The notes below the pieces were generated by a model. That model was given only the letters and a program-made list of their open reading frames with translations. It had not been told where the DNA came from and searched no databases. From Thalassobius vesicularis (lineage in GTDB: Bacteria; Pseudomonadota; Alphaproteobacteria; Rhodobacterales; Rhodobacteraceae), in NCBI RefSeq assembly GCF_004799325.1, contig NZ_SSMD01000002.1, positions 62,001-126,000 of the forward strand: a stretch of DNA of 64,000 nt, read 5' to 3'. Positions 1-8,914 of the stretch are shown here, in pieces. The position numbers were made by a program, and so were the translations under genes. The first letter of the stretch is position 1, and every line of letters starts with the position of its first letter.

Positions 1-126
1 CTCGCGGATCGGAGTCCGCGACACACCGAACCGGTCGGCCAGCTCGCTTTCGACCAAGCGATCACCCGGACGGTATGTTCCTTCGTCGATTGCTTCGAGT
101 ATCAGCGTATATGCGTCTTTCTGCAC
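1..126 (-). CDS. GntR-family transcriptional regulator, N-terminal part (cut by window edge)
   Basis: Only the first 42 codons are present; the gene runs off the left edge. Read on the minus strand from a GTG at 126, they encode a winged-helix N-terminus with the phrase ELADRFGVSRTPIRE, the recognition-helix signature of GntR regulators. An AAGGA ribosome binding site lies about 8 bases upstream of the GTG. The effector domain (FCD, UTRA or aminotransferase-like) is outside the window, so ligand and regulon cannot be inferred. It diverges from the nucleotidase gene at 239. Confidence 0.8.
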   Translation of the reverse strand, partial: MQKDAYTLILEAIDEGTYRPGDRLVESELADRFGVSRTPIRE

Positions 127-238
127 CGCCTGTTCCTTTTCCCATCCCCATTCGCATCCGGTCACAGTAAGCCCGTGTTTCGCCTGCGATCAAGCCCAGC
201 TTCTTGCGCCTTTCGTCGCGGCAATCTAGCGTCGGATC

Positions 239-883
239 ATGCCAAAGGAAGCTTTCAGTCACGTCACTTTCTGGGTTTTCGACCTGGACAACACGCTTTA
301 CCCGCCCCGCGCGCGCCTGTTCGACCAGATCGAACAGCGCATGACGGCCTATGTGATGCGGTCCTTGGGCGTGGATCAGGCCCGCGCGAACCACCTGCGG
401 CAACACTATTGGCAGACCTACGGCACCACGCTGGCCGGGCTGATGCACGAGCATGACGTGGACCCGCTGCCCTATCTGGACGAGGTGCACCAGATCAGCC
501 TGTCGCATCTGGAACCCGACAGCGCCCTTGCCGCGGCGATCACCGCCCTGCCGGGGCGCAAGATCGTCTACACCAACGGCAGCGCACCCTATGCGCGGCG
601 GGTGCTAGAGGCGCGCGGGCTGGACGGGCTGTTCGATGCGGTATACGGCGTTGAAAACGCTGGGTTTATCCCCAAGCCGCAACCCGACGCATTTCGCAAG
701 ATATTCGAGGCCGACGGGCTGGACCCGACCCGCGCCGCCATGTTCGAGGACGACCCGCGCAACCTGGCCGCCCCCCATGCAATGGGGATGCGGACGGTGC
801 ACGTCGCCCCCGCCCCGCATCAGGCCGAGCATATCCACCACCACACCGACGACCTGGCTGATTTCCTGACCCGTCTGCGCTGA
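239..883 (+). CDS. HAD-family pyrimidine 5'-nucleotidase (SDT1-like)
   Basis: A 214-residue cytosolic HAD phosphatase, predicted to dephosphorylate UMP/CMP or related nucleotides. HAD motif I is DLDNTLY at residues 15-21 (nucleophile Asp15, acid/base Asp17). Motif II is in IVYTNGS near residue 105, the Lys of motif III is in KPQPDAF, and motif IV is the acidic EDDPRN. The helical cap between motifs I and II and the DLDNTLYPP start are typical of the yeast SDT1/pyrimidine 5'-nucleotidase group rather than phosphoglycolate phosphatases. It is a single gene divergent from the GntR gene. The exact substrate is inferred from family only. Confidence 0.85.
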   Translation: MPKEAFSHVTFWVFDLDNTLYPPRARLFDQIEQRMTAYVMRSLGVDQARANHLRQHYWQTYGTTLAGLMHEHDVDPLPYLDEVHQISLSHLEPDSALAAAITALPGRKIVYTNGSAPYARRVLEARGLDGLFDAVYGVENAGFIPKPQPDAFRKIFEADGLDPTRAAMFEDDPRNLAAPHAMGMRTVHVAPAPHQAEHIHHHTDDLADFLTRLR

Positions 884-989
884 CGCATTTGTGATCGCGT
901 CCGCTTGCCGCAGTGCGGCAATCCGGCTCATTAAATTCGCAAACGTGAATGTTAAATGGCTCTTTACCCTCATTTAACAGGATAACGAC

Positions 990-1193
990 ATGACCGCGAT
1001 CGACGCCACCAACGCCCCCGCAACCGAAACCAAGACATCCTCGCCCGATACGATCCTCCTGCTGGCGACCCTGCTGGCGCTGGTCGCCTGGGGTGCCTCG
1101 GTGTTCTTCTTTGGTGTGCCCGGTCTGTACATCCCCGCGCTGGCGCTGGTGCCGGTGATGTATGTGCTGCTGATCATCATCTCTCGGGGATGA
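990..1193 (+). CDS. small two-helix membrane protein, function unknown
   Basis: This 67-residue protein has a hydrophilic N-terminus of about 22 residues rich in Ala and Thr, followed by two hydrophobic helices (about residues 25-43 and 46-63). They are joined by a short turn containing PG, and the protein ends in Arg-Gly. An ACAGGATAACGAC leader gives a plausible Shine-Dalgarno site (AGGA). Short two-helix proteins of this kind are common in Rhodobacterales, but I do not recognise a named family. High-GC codon use with hydrophobic periodicity supports real coding. Confidence 0.6.
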   Translation: MTAIDATNAPATETKTSSPDTILLLATLLALVAWGASVFFFGVPGLYIPALALVPVMYVLLIIISRG

Positions 1194-1255
1194 CAGGATG
1201 CCGCTTGGAATGCCCCCCTGTTTGGCACTAGGTTGCCGCGCAGGAGGCATTCCAG

Positions 1256-2458
1256 ATGAGCACCCAAGACGTTGATATCCTGGTCTCCGGCGGCGGCGTC
1301 GCCGGGTTGACCGCCGCGGCCGTGTTCGGATCGGCCGGTTTCTCGGTCCTGTGCGTGGACCCGACCCCCCCTGTGACAGAGCGTGACGCCGCCGGTTCCG
1401 ACCTGCGGACGACGGCGTTTTTGCAACCCGCGCAGGCTCTGCTAGAGCGCGCGGGCCTGTGGCAGCGTCTGGACGCCTATGCCGCGCCGTTGCAGATCAT
1501 GCGGATCGTGGATGCAGGCGGCGCGGTGCCCGAGCCGAGAATCGTCAAGGATTTCAATGCCTCAGACATTTCCGAGCGGCCGTTTGGCTGGAACCTGCCC
1601 AACTGGCTGCTGCGCCGGGAAATGGTGGCGCGACTGGCCGAGATGCCCAATGTCGAGTTTCGCCCCGGCACCGGCACCGCCAGCCTGTTCACCCGCGAAG
1701 CCGAAGCCCGCGTTGGCCTGAGCGACGGCACGATGGTGCGCGCACGGCTGGTGATCGCGGCGGACGGGCGAAACTCGCCAGTGCGCGAGGCGGCGGGCGT
1801 GAAGGTGAAGACCATCCGCTACGGTCAAAAGGCGCTGGCCTTTGCCGTCACCCATCCGATTCCGCATGAGAATGTGTCTACCGAGATTCACCGCTCGGGC
1901 GGGCCGTTCACGCTGGTGCCCCTGCCCGATTACAACGGTCTGCCCTCCTCGGCCATTGTGTGGATGGAGCGCGGGCCCGAGGTGCTGCGGCTGGCCGAGC
2001 TGCCCGAGGCCGAGTTCGAGACGGCGATGAACGAACGCTCCTGCGGGCTGTTCGGACCGCTGACGCTGGCCTCGCGCCGGACGGTGTGGCCGATCATCAG
2101 CCAGTATGCCGAACGCATGTATGCCGAGCGCGTGGCGCTGGTGGCCGAGGCCGCTCATGTGGTGCCGCCGATCGGAGCGCAGGGGCTGAACATGTCGCTG
2201 GGCGATATGCGCGTGCTGCTGGAGCTGGCAGAGGCCGCCCCCGAGCGGCTGGGCGATGCGCAAATGCTGGAGGCCTATCACCGCAAGCGTCACATGGAAG
2301 TGCGCGCACGGGTGGCGGGGATCGACGTGCTGAACCGCGCCTCGATGATGGAGGCGCGGCCGTTGCGCGATCTGCGCGCGGCGGGGCTGAACGCGATCTA
2401 CTCGCTGGCGCCGGTGCGCAAGACCATGATGCAGCTGGGACTGGGGACGAAGGGGTAA
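1256..2458 (+). CDS. UbiH/UbiF/UbiL-type FAD-dependent hydroxylase of ubiquinone biosynthesis
   Basis: A 400-residue class A flavoprotein monooxygenase, probably hydroxylating the benzoquinone ring in ubiquinone synthesis at the inner membrane face. The dinucleotide-binding motif GGGVAGLTAA is at about residues 12-21, and the second FAD/NAD motif is IAADGRNSPVREAAG near residue 170. The third motif, normally G-D-A-A-H, reads LVAEAAHVVPPIGAQGLN near residue 298. The usual Gly-Asp pair is therefore Ala-Glu, while the downstream PxGAQGLNMSL part is intact. An AGGAGG site precedes the ATG by 7 bases. The ring position (C1, C5 or C6) cannot be decided from sequence alone. A dispersed repeat begins 2 bases after the stop. 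Confidence 0.88.
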   Translation: MSTQDVDILVSGGGVAGLTAAAVFGSAGFSVLCVDPTPPVTERDAAGSDLRTTAFLQPAQALLERAGLWQRLDAYAAPLQIMRIVDAGGAVPEPRIVKDFNASDISERPFGWNLPNWLLRREMVARLAEMPNVEFRPGTGTASLFTREAEARVGLSDGTMVRARLVIAADGRNSPVREAAGVKVKTIRYGQKALAFAVTHPIPHENVSTEIHRSGGPFTLVPLPDYNGLPSSAIVWMERGPEVLRLAELPEAEFETAMNERSCGLFGPLTLASRRTVWPIISQYAERMYAERVALVAEAAHVVPPIGAQGLNMSLGDMRVLLELAEAAPERLGDAQMLEAYHRKRHMEVRARVAGIDVLNRASMMEARPLRDLRAAGLNAIYSLAPVRKTMMQLGLGTKG

Positions 2459-2460
2459 AA

Positions 2461-2522
2461 GGGGCGCTGCCCCTCTGGCCTGCGGCCATTCACCCCGGGA
2501 TATTTGGAAAAAGAAGAAGCCC
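2461..2522 (+). repeat. dispersed intergenic repeat, long form, copy 1
   Basis: This unit has three parts. A GGGGCGCTGCCCC hairpin comes first, then a TGGCC-TGC-GGCCA hairpin, then CACCCCGGGATATTTGG running into an A-rich AAGAAGAAGCC end. The same order recurs at 12338-12401, 23376-23440 and 60755-60817, with different bases but preserved pairing in the middle hairpin. It sits directly behind the UbiH-like gene. Confidence 0.75.
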
Positions 2523-2546
2523 GTCCCGGTGTCTGGGGCGGGCTTT
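2517..2546. terminator. hairpin terminator between two convergent genes
   Basis: The inverted repeat AAGCCCGTCCC / GGGGCGGGCTT surrounds a 7-base loop and is followed by T residues on the plus strand and a run of A (T on minus) on the other side. It lies between the convergent UbiH-like and aminotransferase genes and could serve both. Its left arm overlaps the end of the dispersed repeat. Confidence 0.65.
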
Positions 2547-2553
2547 GTTGATC

Positions 2554-3681
2554 TCAGAGGACTTGGTCGATGACCGTTTTCAGGCGGTTGAGCGTGGCGG
2601 GCACATCGTAAAGTTTGTCGAGCCCGAACAGGCCGAGGCGGAAGGTCATGAAGCCTTCGGGCTCGTCGCAGGCGAGCGGGACGCCGGCGGCGATCTGCAT
2701 GCCGAGGGCCGCGAATTTCTTGCCGTTCTGGATCTCGGGGTCGGTGGTGTAGCTGACGACCACGCCGGGGGCTCCGAAGCCTTCGGCGGCGACCGAGGTC
2801 ACGCCCTTGGCGGCCAGCATGGCGCGGACGCCGTCGCCCAGCTGCCATTGCGCGGCCCGCAGGCGGGAGAAGCCGTAGGCGCGGGTTTCCTGCATGGTGT
2901 CGCGGAAGGCGCGCAGGGCGTCGGTGGGCATGGTGGCGTGGTAGGCGTGGCCGCCGTTTTCATAGGCCTGCATGATCGCGTGCCATTTCTTCAGGTCGAT
3001 GGCGAAGCTGTCGGACTGGGTGTTGGGCAGACGGTCGAGCGCGCGTTGCGACATCATCACCAGACCTGCCGAGGGGGAGGCAGACCAGCCCTTTTGCGGG
3101 GCCGAGATCAGCACGTCGACGCCGGTTTTGGTCATGTCGACCCAGGCGCAGCCCGAGGCGATGCAGTCGAGCACCATCAGGGCGCCGACCTCATGCGCCG
3201 CTGTGGCCAGGGCGGTGATGTAGTCGTCGGGCAGGATCAGACCGGCGCTGGTTTCGACATGGGGGGCGAAGACGACGTCGGGCTTGGCCTCGCGGATGGC
3301 TTGGGTCACTTCCTCGATCGGGGCCGGAGCGAAGGGGGATTGCGCGCCGTTGCCGGTTTGGCGGGCCTTGAAAACGGTGGTCTGGGCGGCGAAATTGCCT
3401 GCCTCGAAGATCTGGCTCCAGCGATAGGAGAACCAGCCGTTGCGCACGATCAGCGCGTGGGCGTCATGGCCGAACTGGCGGGCGACGGCCTCCATCGCGT
3501 AGGAGCCGCCGCCGGGGACGAGGGCGACACCATCGGCGTGGTAGACCTCTTTCAGCATGCCCGATATGTCGCGCATCACCTGCTGGAAGGTGGCGGACAT
3601 GTGGTTCAGCGAGCGGTCGGTGAAGACGACGGAAAATTCCAAAAGGCCGTCGGGATCGACGGTATCGAGCAGTGCAGGCAT
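2554..3681 (-). CDS. class V PLP-dependent aminotransferase (alanine/serine-glyoxylate type)
   Basis: A 375-residue fold-type I aminotransferase. The PLP lysine is in the SAPQKGW motif near residue 190, preceded by the conserved Asp in LMVLDCIASG. The N-terminal VVFTDRSLNHMS and the VPGGGSYAMEA loop match the serine-pyruvate/alanine-glyoxylate group. I start at ATG 3681 because GGGAGAG lies 7 bases upstream; an in-frame TTG at 3735 would add 18 residues but has no clear ribosome site. It is the third gene in a row with two Lrp/AsnC regulators (21 bases downstream of the nearer one), suggesting amino-acid-responsive control. The donor and acceptor are not determinable. Confidence 0.82.
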   Translation of the reverse strand: MPALLDTVDPDGLLEFSVVFTDRSLNHMSATFQQVMRDISGMLKEVYHADGVALVPGGGSYAMEAVARQFGHDAHALIVRNGWFSYRWSQIFEAGNFAAQTTVFKARQTGNGAQSPFAPAPIEEVTQAIREAKPDVVFAPHVETSAGLILPDDYITALATAAHEVGALMVLDCIASGCAWVDMTKTGVDVLISAPQKGWSASPSAGLVMMSQRALDRLPNTQSDSFAIDLKKWHAIMQAYENGGHAYHATMPTDALRAFRDTMQETRAYGFSRLRAAQWQLGDGVRAMLAAKGVTSVAAEGFGAPGVVVSYTTDPEIQNGKKFAALGMQIAAGVPLACDEPEGFMTFRLGLFGLDKLYDVPATLNRLKTVIDQVL

Positions 3682-3755
3682 GTGTTCTCTCCCAAATTTG
3701 GGATAGGGGTAGCGCGGTTTGGCGGGCTTGTCCAAGTCTACCGTCGCATACAGGG

Positions 3756-4211
3756 TCAGAGCGGACCGGGGCGGCGTTCTTCGGAGAGCATGACGTTCGC
3801 CTCGACGTTGCCGACGCCGGGAAGGGCCATGATGCGGCGGCGCAGGACGCGCTCGAAGTCAGAGATGTCGCGGGCGACGATCTTCAGGCGGTAGTCGTAG
3901 ATGCCGAGGATGTGCTCGACGGTCTGGACCTCGGGGATGGCGGTGACGACGCGCTCGAAATCCTCGAGGCTGACGCGGCCCTTGGTGGCCAGTTTGACGC
4001 CCAGAAAGACGGTGACGCCGAAGCCGAGCTTGTCGCGGTCCAGTACAAGGCGGCGACCCTTGATCGCGCCGGAGTCGTGCAGGCGCTTGATGCGGCGCCA
4101 GGTGGCGGGTTGGCTGAGGTTGAGGCGGCGACCAAGGGCCCCGGCGGAGAGGGTGGCGTCTTGTGCAAGGGCGCGCAGGATCTGGTGGTCGATATCGTCG
4201 AGGTCGATCAT
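3756..4211 (-). CDS. Lrp/AsnC-family transcriptional regulator (proximal copy)
   Basis: A 151-residue regulator starting MIDLDDIDHQILRAL. A winged HTH covers about residues 4-50 (LGRRLNLSQPATWRRIKRL). A C-terminal RAM/ACT-like ligand domain follows (about 65-145), including the EHILGIYDYRLKIVARD strand pair and ending in NVMLSEE. Full family length. It is transcribed toward the class V aminotransferase. It is clearly paralogous to the next gene, with the same length and layout, but the HTH differs (AGALGRRLNLS versus TADLAERAGIT). No good ribosome site is visible before the ATG, so translation may depend on the upstream gene. Confidence 0.88.
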   Translation of the reverse strand: MIDLDDIDHQILRALAQDATLSAGALGRRLNLSQPATWRRIKRLHDSGAIKGRRLVLDRDKLGFGVTVFLGVKLATKGRVSLEDFERVVTAIPEVQTVEHILGIYDYRLKIVARDISDFERVLRRRIMALPGVGNVEANVMLSEERRPGPL

Positions 4212-4230
4212 GGGTGTCGGGCCGTGGATT

Positions 4231-4253
4231 GAGTATTTGGATCAGAAAGAAGC
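4231..4253 (+). repeat. dispersed intergenic repeat, short A/T-rich half only
   Basis: The 23-base stretch GAGTATTTGGATCAGAAAG followed by AAGC fills most of the 52-base gap between the two Lrp genes. It matches the A/T-rich end of the long copies and the arms of the 102-bp palindromes near degP. The GC hairpins are absent here. Confidence 0.75.
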
Positions 4254-4263
4254 TGGGAGGCGG

Positions 4264-4719
4264 TCAGACGGGGAGAACTTCGTCTTCCTTGATGCGGGCG
4301 ACGTGCATCAGGGCGTCGAGGTCGGCGATATGCGGCAGGGTCAGGATGCGGCTGCGGTAGATCTGCTGGTAATGCGCCATGTCGCGGGCGATGACAGAGA
4401 GGCGGACGTCGACCTGACCGAGGAAGGTCTGGATTTCCAACACCTCGGGCACCTCGCGGGCGGCGGCGAGGAAATCGTCGAAGGCGCGCGGGTTGGTTTT
4501 GTCGAGGGTGATGCGGAGGGAGACCTCAACCTCGTACCCAAGCGCGCGCCAGTCGATGACGGCCTGTTGGCCCAGAAGGATGCCTTGCGCCTGCATCCGT
4601 TCCAGCCGTCGCCAGCAGGTGGCGGCGGTGATGCCGGCGCGTTCGGCCAGATCCGCGGTCGAGAGGCCGGGATCGGCCTGGAACTGGCGCAGAATGCGCC
4701 GATCGGTGTCATCCAGCAT
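4264..4719 (-). CDS. Lrp/AsnC-family transcriptional regulator (distal copy)
   Basis: A 151-residue Lrp-type protein starting MLDDTDRRILRQFQADPG. Its HTH is in residues 5-50 (LAERAGITAATCWRRLERM). The ligand-binding RAM domain contains IQTFLGQVDVRLSVIARD, the usual Gly- and Asp-containing effector loop. It is divergent from ilvC (133 bases between start codons), so it may regulate ilvC and itself, a common arrangement for Lrp regulators of branched-chain synthesis. It is first of a three-gene minus-strand run ending in the class V aminotransferase. Confidence 0.88.
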   Translation of the reverse strand: MLDDTDRRILRQFQADPGLSTADLAERAGITAATCWRRLERMQAQGILLGQQAVIDWRALGYEVEVSLRITLDKTNPRAFDDFLAAAREVPEVLEIQTFLGQVDVRLSVIARDMAHYQQIYRSRILTLPHIADLDALMHVARIKEDEVLPV

Positions 4720-4836
4720 GATTTTTCCGACTATTGGCTATTTTGAGAATGATTTCTTACACGAATTGCGAAGATCGTCAAAGTTTGAAACCCAAATGCG
4801 CCGGTTTCCGCAGATAGTGCGCCCAGAACACAATAA

Positions 4837-5874
<1,038 letters not shown>

Positions 5875-5900
5875 GGCCGGGCCGGATGGCCTGATCTTTG

Positions 5901-5930
5901 AACCCCCGGCCTGCACGCCGGGGGTTTTTC
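5901..5930 (+). terminator. rho-independent terminator of ilvC
   Basis: A 10-bp perfect stem AACCCCCGGC / GCCGGGGGTT with a 6-base loop is followed by a T run. It starts 27 bases after the ilvC stop and lies just before the ribosome site of the DMT gene. Confidence 0.9.
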
Positions 5931-5946
5931 CTTTCAGGAGGGGCGG

Positions 5947-6864
5947 ATGGAGCCGCAGATCACCAAATCCAGCTGGCTGATGGTCGGCATTCTGGGCTTC
6001 GTCTGGGGGTCCACCTTCATGGGGATCGAGATCGCCCTTGGCGGTGGCATCCCGCCGTTCTGGCTGGCGACGGGGCGGTTGGCGATTGCGGCGGCCGTGC
6101 TGGCGGTGGTCTGGGGGCGGCAGGGCTGGCGGCTGGCGCTGGACCCCGATCAGCGGCCGACCTGGGCGCAGATCGTGTGGACCGGGGCGGTCAGCTCGGG
6201 CATTCCGTTTTTGCTGCTGAACTGGGGGCAGACGCATGTGACCTCGGGGTTTGCGGGGACGGCGATGGCGGCAGTGCCGATCTTTGTGCTGCCGCTGGCG
6301 CATGTCATGGTCGCCGGAGAGCGGCTGAATGCGCGTAAGATCATCGGCGTGGGCATGGGCGTGGTGGGCGTCTGGCTGCTGGTCGGTCAGGGCGCGCTGA
6401 CCGGATCGGGTGCTGCGTTGGAAATCTGGGGCCAGCTGGCCTGTATCGCGGTGGCGCTGTGCTATGCGGTCAACTCGATCACCATCCGCCGGTTGCCGCC
6501 GGTCGATCCGATCGGGCTGACGACGCTGATGATGGCCTCGGGTGCGGTGATTACCCTGCCGTTTTCCGTGGTGTTCGAGGGGGTGCCGCCGGTGCCCTCG
6601 GCCAACGCTTTGTGGGCGCTGCTGGGGTTGGGCGTCGTATCAACGGCGGCGATGAACCTGCTGCGGGTGCTGGTGATCCGCTCGGCCGGGCCGACCTTTC
6701 TGACGCTGGTGAATTACCAGGTGCCGGTGTGGTCGGTGGTGCTGGGCGCGTGGCTGCTGGCGGAACCCCTGCCCCCCAGCCTGATCTGGGCGCTGGCGTT
6801 GATCCTGTCGGGCGTCGCGCTGGGACAGTTCGGCGCGCTGAAGCGGCTGTTTGTCAGCCGCTGA
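5947..6864 (+). CDS. EamA/DMT-family membrane transporter
   Basis: This 305-residue inner-membrane protein has about ten hydrophobic helices arranged as two EamA halves. The first starts SWLMVGILGFVWGSTFMGIE and the second near residue 165 (LACIAVALCYAVNS). The VWGSTF phrase and the final PxLIWALALILSGV helix are DMT hallmarks. Members export amino acids or metabolites; the substrate is unknown. CAGGAGGGG lies 6 bases before the ATG. It converges on folP with an 11-base overlap of the coding ends. It is one of four EamA-type genes in this window. Confidence 0.85.
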   Translation: MEPQITKSSWLMVGILGFVWGSTFMGIEIALGGGIPPFWLATGRLAIAAAVLAVVWGRQGWRLALDPDQRPTWAQIVWTGAVSSGIPFLLLNWGQTHVTSGFAGTAMAAVPIFVLPLAHVMVAGERLNARKIIGVGMGVVGVWLLVGQGALTGSGAALEIWGQLACIAVALCYAVNSITIRRLPPVDPIGLTTLMMASGAVITLPFSVVFEGVPPVPSANALWALLGLGVVSTAAMNLLRVLVIRSAGPTFLTLVNYQVPVWSVVLGAWLLAEPLPPSLIWALALILSGVALGQFGALKRLFVSR

Positions 6865-7867
6865 CCCGCCCATCGCTGACCGCTGTCCACAGGTTCAGGG
6901 CCGAGCGCGTCTCGGCCACGTCATGGACGCGCAGCATCTGCACCCCGTCCAGAACCGAGCGCAACGCAACGGATAAAGAGCCCGCCGCGCGGTCCTTTGG
7001 TTCCGGCGCGTTGCCGATGGTCCCGATGAACCGCTTGCGCGACACGCCCAGCAGGATCGGGCACCCCAGCGCGTGGAACAGCGAAATCCGGTTCAGGATC
7101 AGCAGGTTATGCTCTAGCGTCTTGCCGAACCCGATACCGGGATCGACCATGATCTGCCCGCGCGGAATGCCCAGCGATTCCAGATGGGTGACGCGCTCTT
7201 CGAGGAAGTCGTAAACCTCTAGCAGGACGTTTTCGTACTGTGGCGACAGGTGCATCGTCTGTGGATCGCCTTTGGTGTGCATCACCATCACCGGCAGATT
7301 TTCCGCCGCGCAATAGGCACCAAGGGCCGCGTCGAAGGTAAAGCCCGAGACATCGTTCACGATATCGGCCCCGGCGGCAATCGCGGCCTGCGCCACCGGC
7401 TGCTTGCGCGTGTCGATCGAGATCGGCAGCCGCATTTCGGCCCGGATGCGGCGGATCACGGGGGTCACGCGGGCGACCTCTTCGCCGACCGAGACCCAAG
7501 CCGCGCCGGGGCGGGTCGACTCGCCGCCCACATCGATCAGGTCCGCGCCTTCGGCCATCATCTGGCGGGCATGGGCAAGGGCCGCGTCGGGCGCGTCATG
7601 GTCGCCGCCGTCGGAGAAACTGTCGGGCGTCACGTTCAGGATCCCCATCACCGAGGGGCGCGACATCGGCACCCCGGCGATGTCCGGGCGCGGGGCGATC
7701 AGACGCTCCAACACCTCGGGCGGGGCGTCCTGCGCGGGGATCAGATGCGCGCCGCTGCGGGTCAGCACCTCGATCCGGTCGAACCAGGCCCAGCCACCGG
7801 CAAGGGTCAGCGCGCCATCGGGGCGAGCGCTGTCGATCTGGGGGATGGGGCGGTAATAGCGTTTCAT
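6854..7867 (-). CDS. folP: dihydropteroate synthase
   Basis: Condenses p-aminobenzoate with hydroxymethyl-dihydropterin diphosphate in folate synthesis and is the sulfonamide target. It has 337 residues. The pterin-binding TIM barrel begins at about residue 70 with MGILNVTPDSFSDGG, followed by DVGGESTRPGA, PISIDTRKQP, IVNDVSGF, VMHTKGDPQTM and DPGIGFGKTLEHN, all in the expected order. The first 65 residues or so are an extension common in this bacterial group. It lies 33 bases downstream of folB on the same strand, so the two are likely co-transcribed. Confidence 0.96.
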   Translation of the reverse strand: MKRYYRPIPQIDSARPDGALTLAGGWAWFDRIEVLTRSGAHLIPAQDAPPEVLERLIAPRPDIAGVPMSRPSVMGILNVTPDSFSDGGDHDAPDAALAHARQMMAEGADLIDVGGESTRPGAAWVSVGEEVARVTPVIRRIRAEMRLPISIDTRKQPVAQAAIAAGADIVNDVSGFTFDAALGAYCAAENLPVMVMHTKGDPQTMHLSPQYENVLLEVYDFLEERVTHLESLGIPRGQIMVDPGIGFGKTLEHNLLILNRISLFHALGCPILLGVSRKRFIGTIGNAPEPKDRAAGSLSVALRSVLDGVQMLRVHDVAETRSALNLWTAVSDGRVSG

Positions 7868-7900
7868 GACATCCTGCGCGGCGGGCCGAAACGGGTGCGG

Positions 7901-8818
7901 TCAGATCATTTTCACGTCTGCGGCTACGGCCCGCAAGGGCAATGTGTCGTCTTGGGGCAGGTCCTCGCCGATGATGACGACGTCGGCGGCCTGCATCGCA
8001 CGGGCGAACCACAGCACCAGCGCTAGCGCATCGCGCGGCTGGGCCGAGGGGCCGTCCACCGCATCCAGAACGATCTTCGAGGGCGCCCAGACGCTGAGCT
8101 GGTCGTTCTTCATCGACCAGTCCAGCTCGGTCCGGGTGTTGACCACCACGCAGCGCTTGTCGCGCCCGGCCAGAACCCAGGCGTTCTGTTCAATCGCCAG
8201 CAGGTCGATGCGGCGCTGCGCCAACGGGTTCGAGGCGCGCGGCGCGGCAATGTCGGGCGCGCCGACGCACAGGATGGTGGGGCGATGCTCGGCCTCCAAC
8301 TGGTCCAGCCAGTGACGCAGCAGGGGCGAGGCAATCGCGGCGTTCGACAGGTACACCACCTGCGGATGGGGCTTGTCCTCGGGGTGGTCGGCGGGGTGCA
8401 CGTCCTTGCGGGCGCGCACGATCTCGACGCCCAGAGCGCCGGGGCCCCGATCCAGTTTCTCGATCCGCACAAAGACGCGCATGGCCTGGGGTTCGGCCAG
8501 GATGCGTTCGGCGATCCGCTCGGCCAGGGTTTCCAGAAGATTCAGACGTTCGGCGGCCAGTTCGTGAGCGATCGCCTCGGTCACTCGGTCGTAGGACAGG
8601 ATGCGATCCACGTCGTCATCGACGGGGCCGGTCAGCGGCTGCACCTCGACCACGATGTTGAAGCGCACACGCTGGGTGGTGCCGCGTTCCTTTTGGAAGG
8701 CGCCGATTTCCACCTCGACGACATGGTCGCGCAAGGAAATGCGATCCAGCGGCCCGTCAGCCGTGCCCTCGGCCCGTTCCGACGGGTGGCCAAAGGCCCA
8801 CTTGAGTTCCTGCGACAT
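7901..8818 (-). CDS. folB: dihydroneopterin aldolase with a long C-terminal extension
   Basis: Converts 7,8-dihydroneopterin to hydroxymethyl-dihydropterin and glycolaldehyde. The FolB domain covers about residues 20-140 (DRISLRDHVVEVEIGAFQKE, then LNLLETLAERIAERIL and VFVRIEKLDRGPGALGVEI), so the usual 120-residue enzyme is complete. Residues about 150-305 form an additional region with alternating strands and helices (YLSNAAIASPLLRHW, PTILCVGAP, ALALVLWFARAM, DVVIIGEDLPQ). I do not recognise it as a known domain. It is followed by folP. The extension could be a subunit or scaffold domain specific to this lineage; that is inference. Confidence 0.9.
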   Translation of the reverse strand: MSQELKWAFGHPSERAEGTADGPLDRISLRDHVVEVEIGAFQKERGTTQRVRFNIVVEVQPLTGPVDDDVDRILSYDRVTEAIAHELAAERLNLLETLAERIAERILAEPQAMRVFVRIEKLDRGPGALGVEIVRARKDVHPADHPEDKPHPQVVYLSNAAIASPLLRHWLDQLEAEHRPTILCVGAPDIAAPRASNPLAQRRIDLLAIEQNAWVLAGRDKRCVVVNTRTELDWSMKNDQLSVWAPSKIVLDAVDGPSAQPRDALALVLWFARAMQAADVVIIGEDLPQDDTLPLRAVAADVKMI

Positions 8819-8914
8819 GCTTTCCTTCCGTCCACCGCTACGCCGCCACCCTACCCGCTAGGCGGGCGGGATGACAGACAGGTTCCGCCCAAATGGCGGA
8901 CAAAACCGGCATAC

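Noticed and set aside
1960-3894. A 644-codon plus-strand frame across the UbiH-like gene and the aminotransferase
   Set aside because: It lies out of phase with the first gene and antisense to the second, crossing a terminator; no ribosome site or domain.
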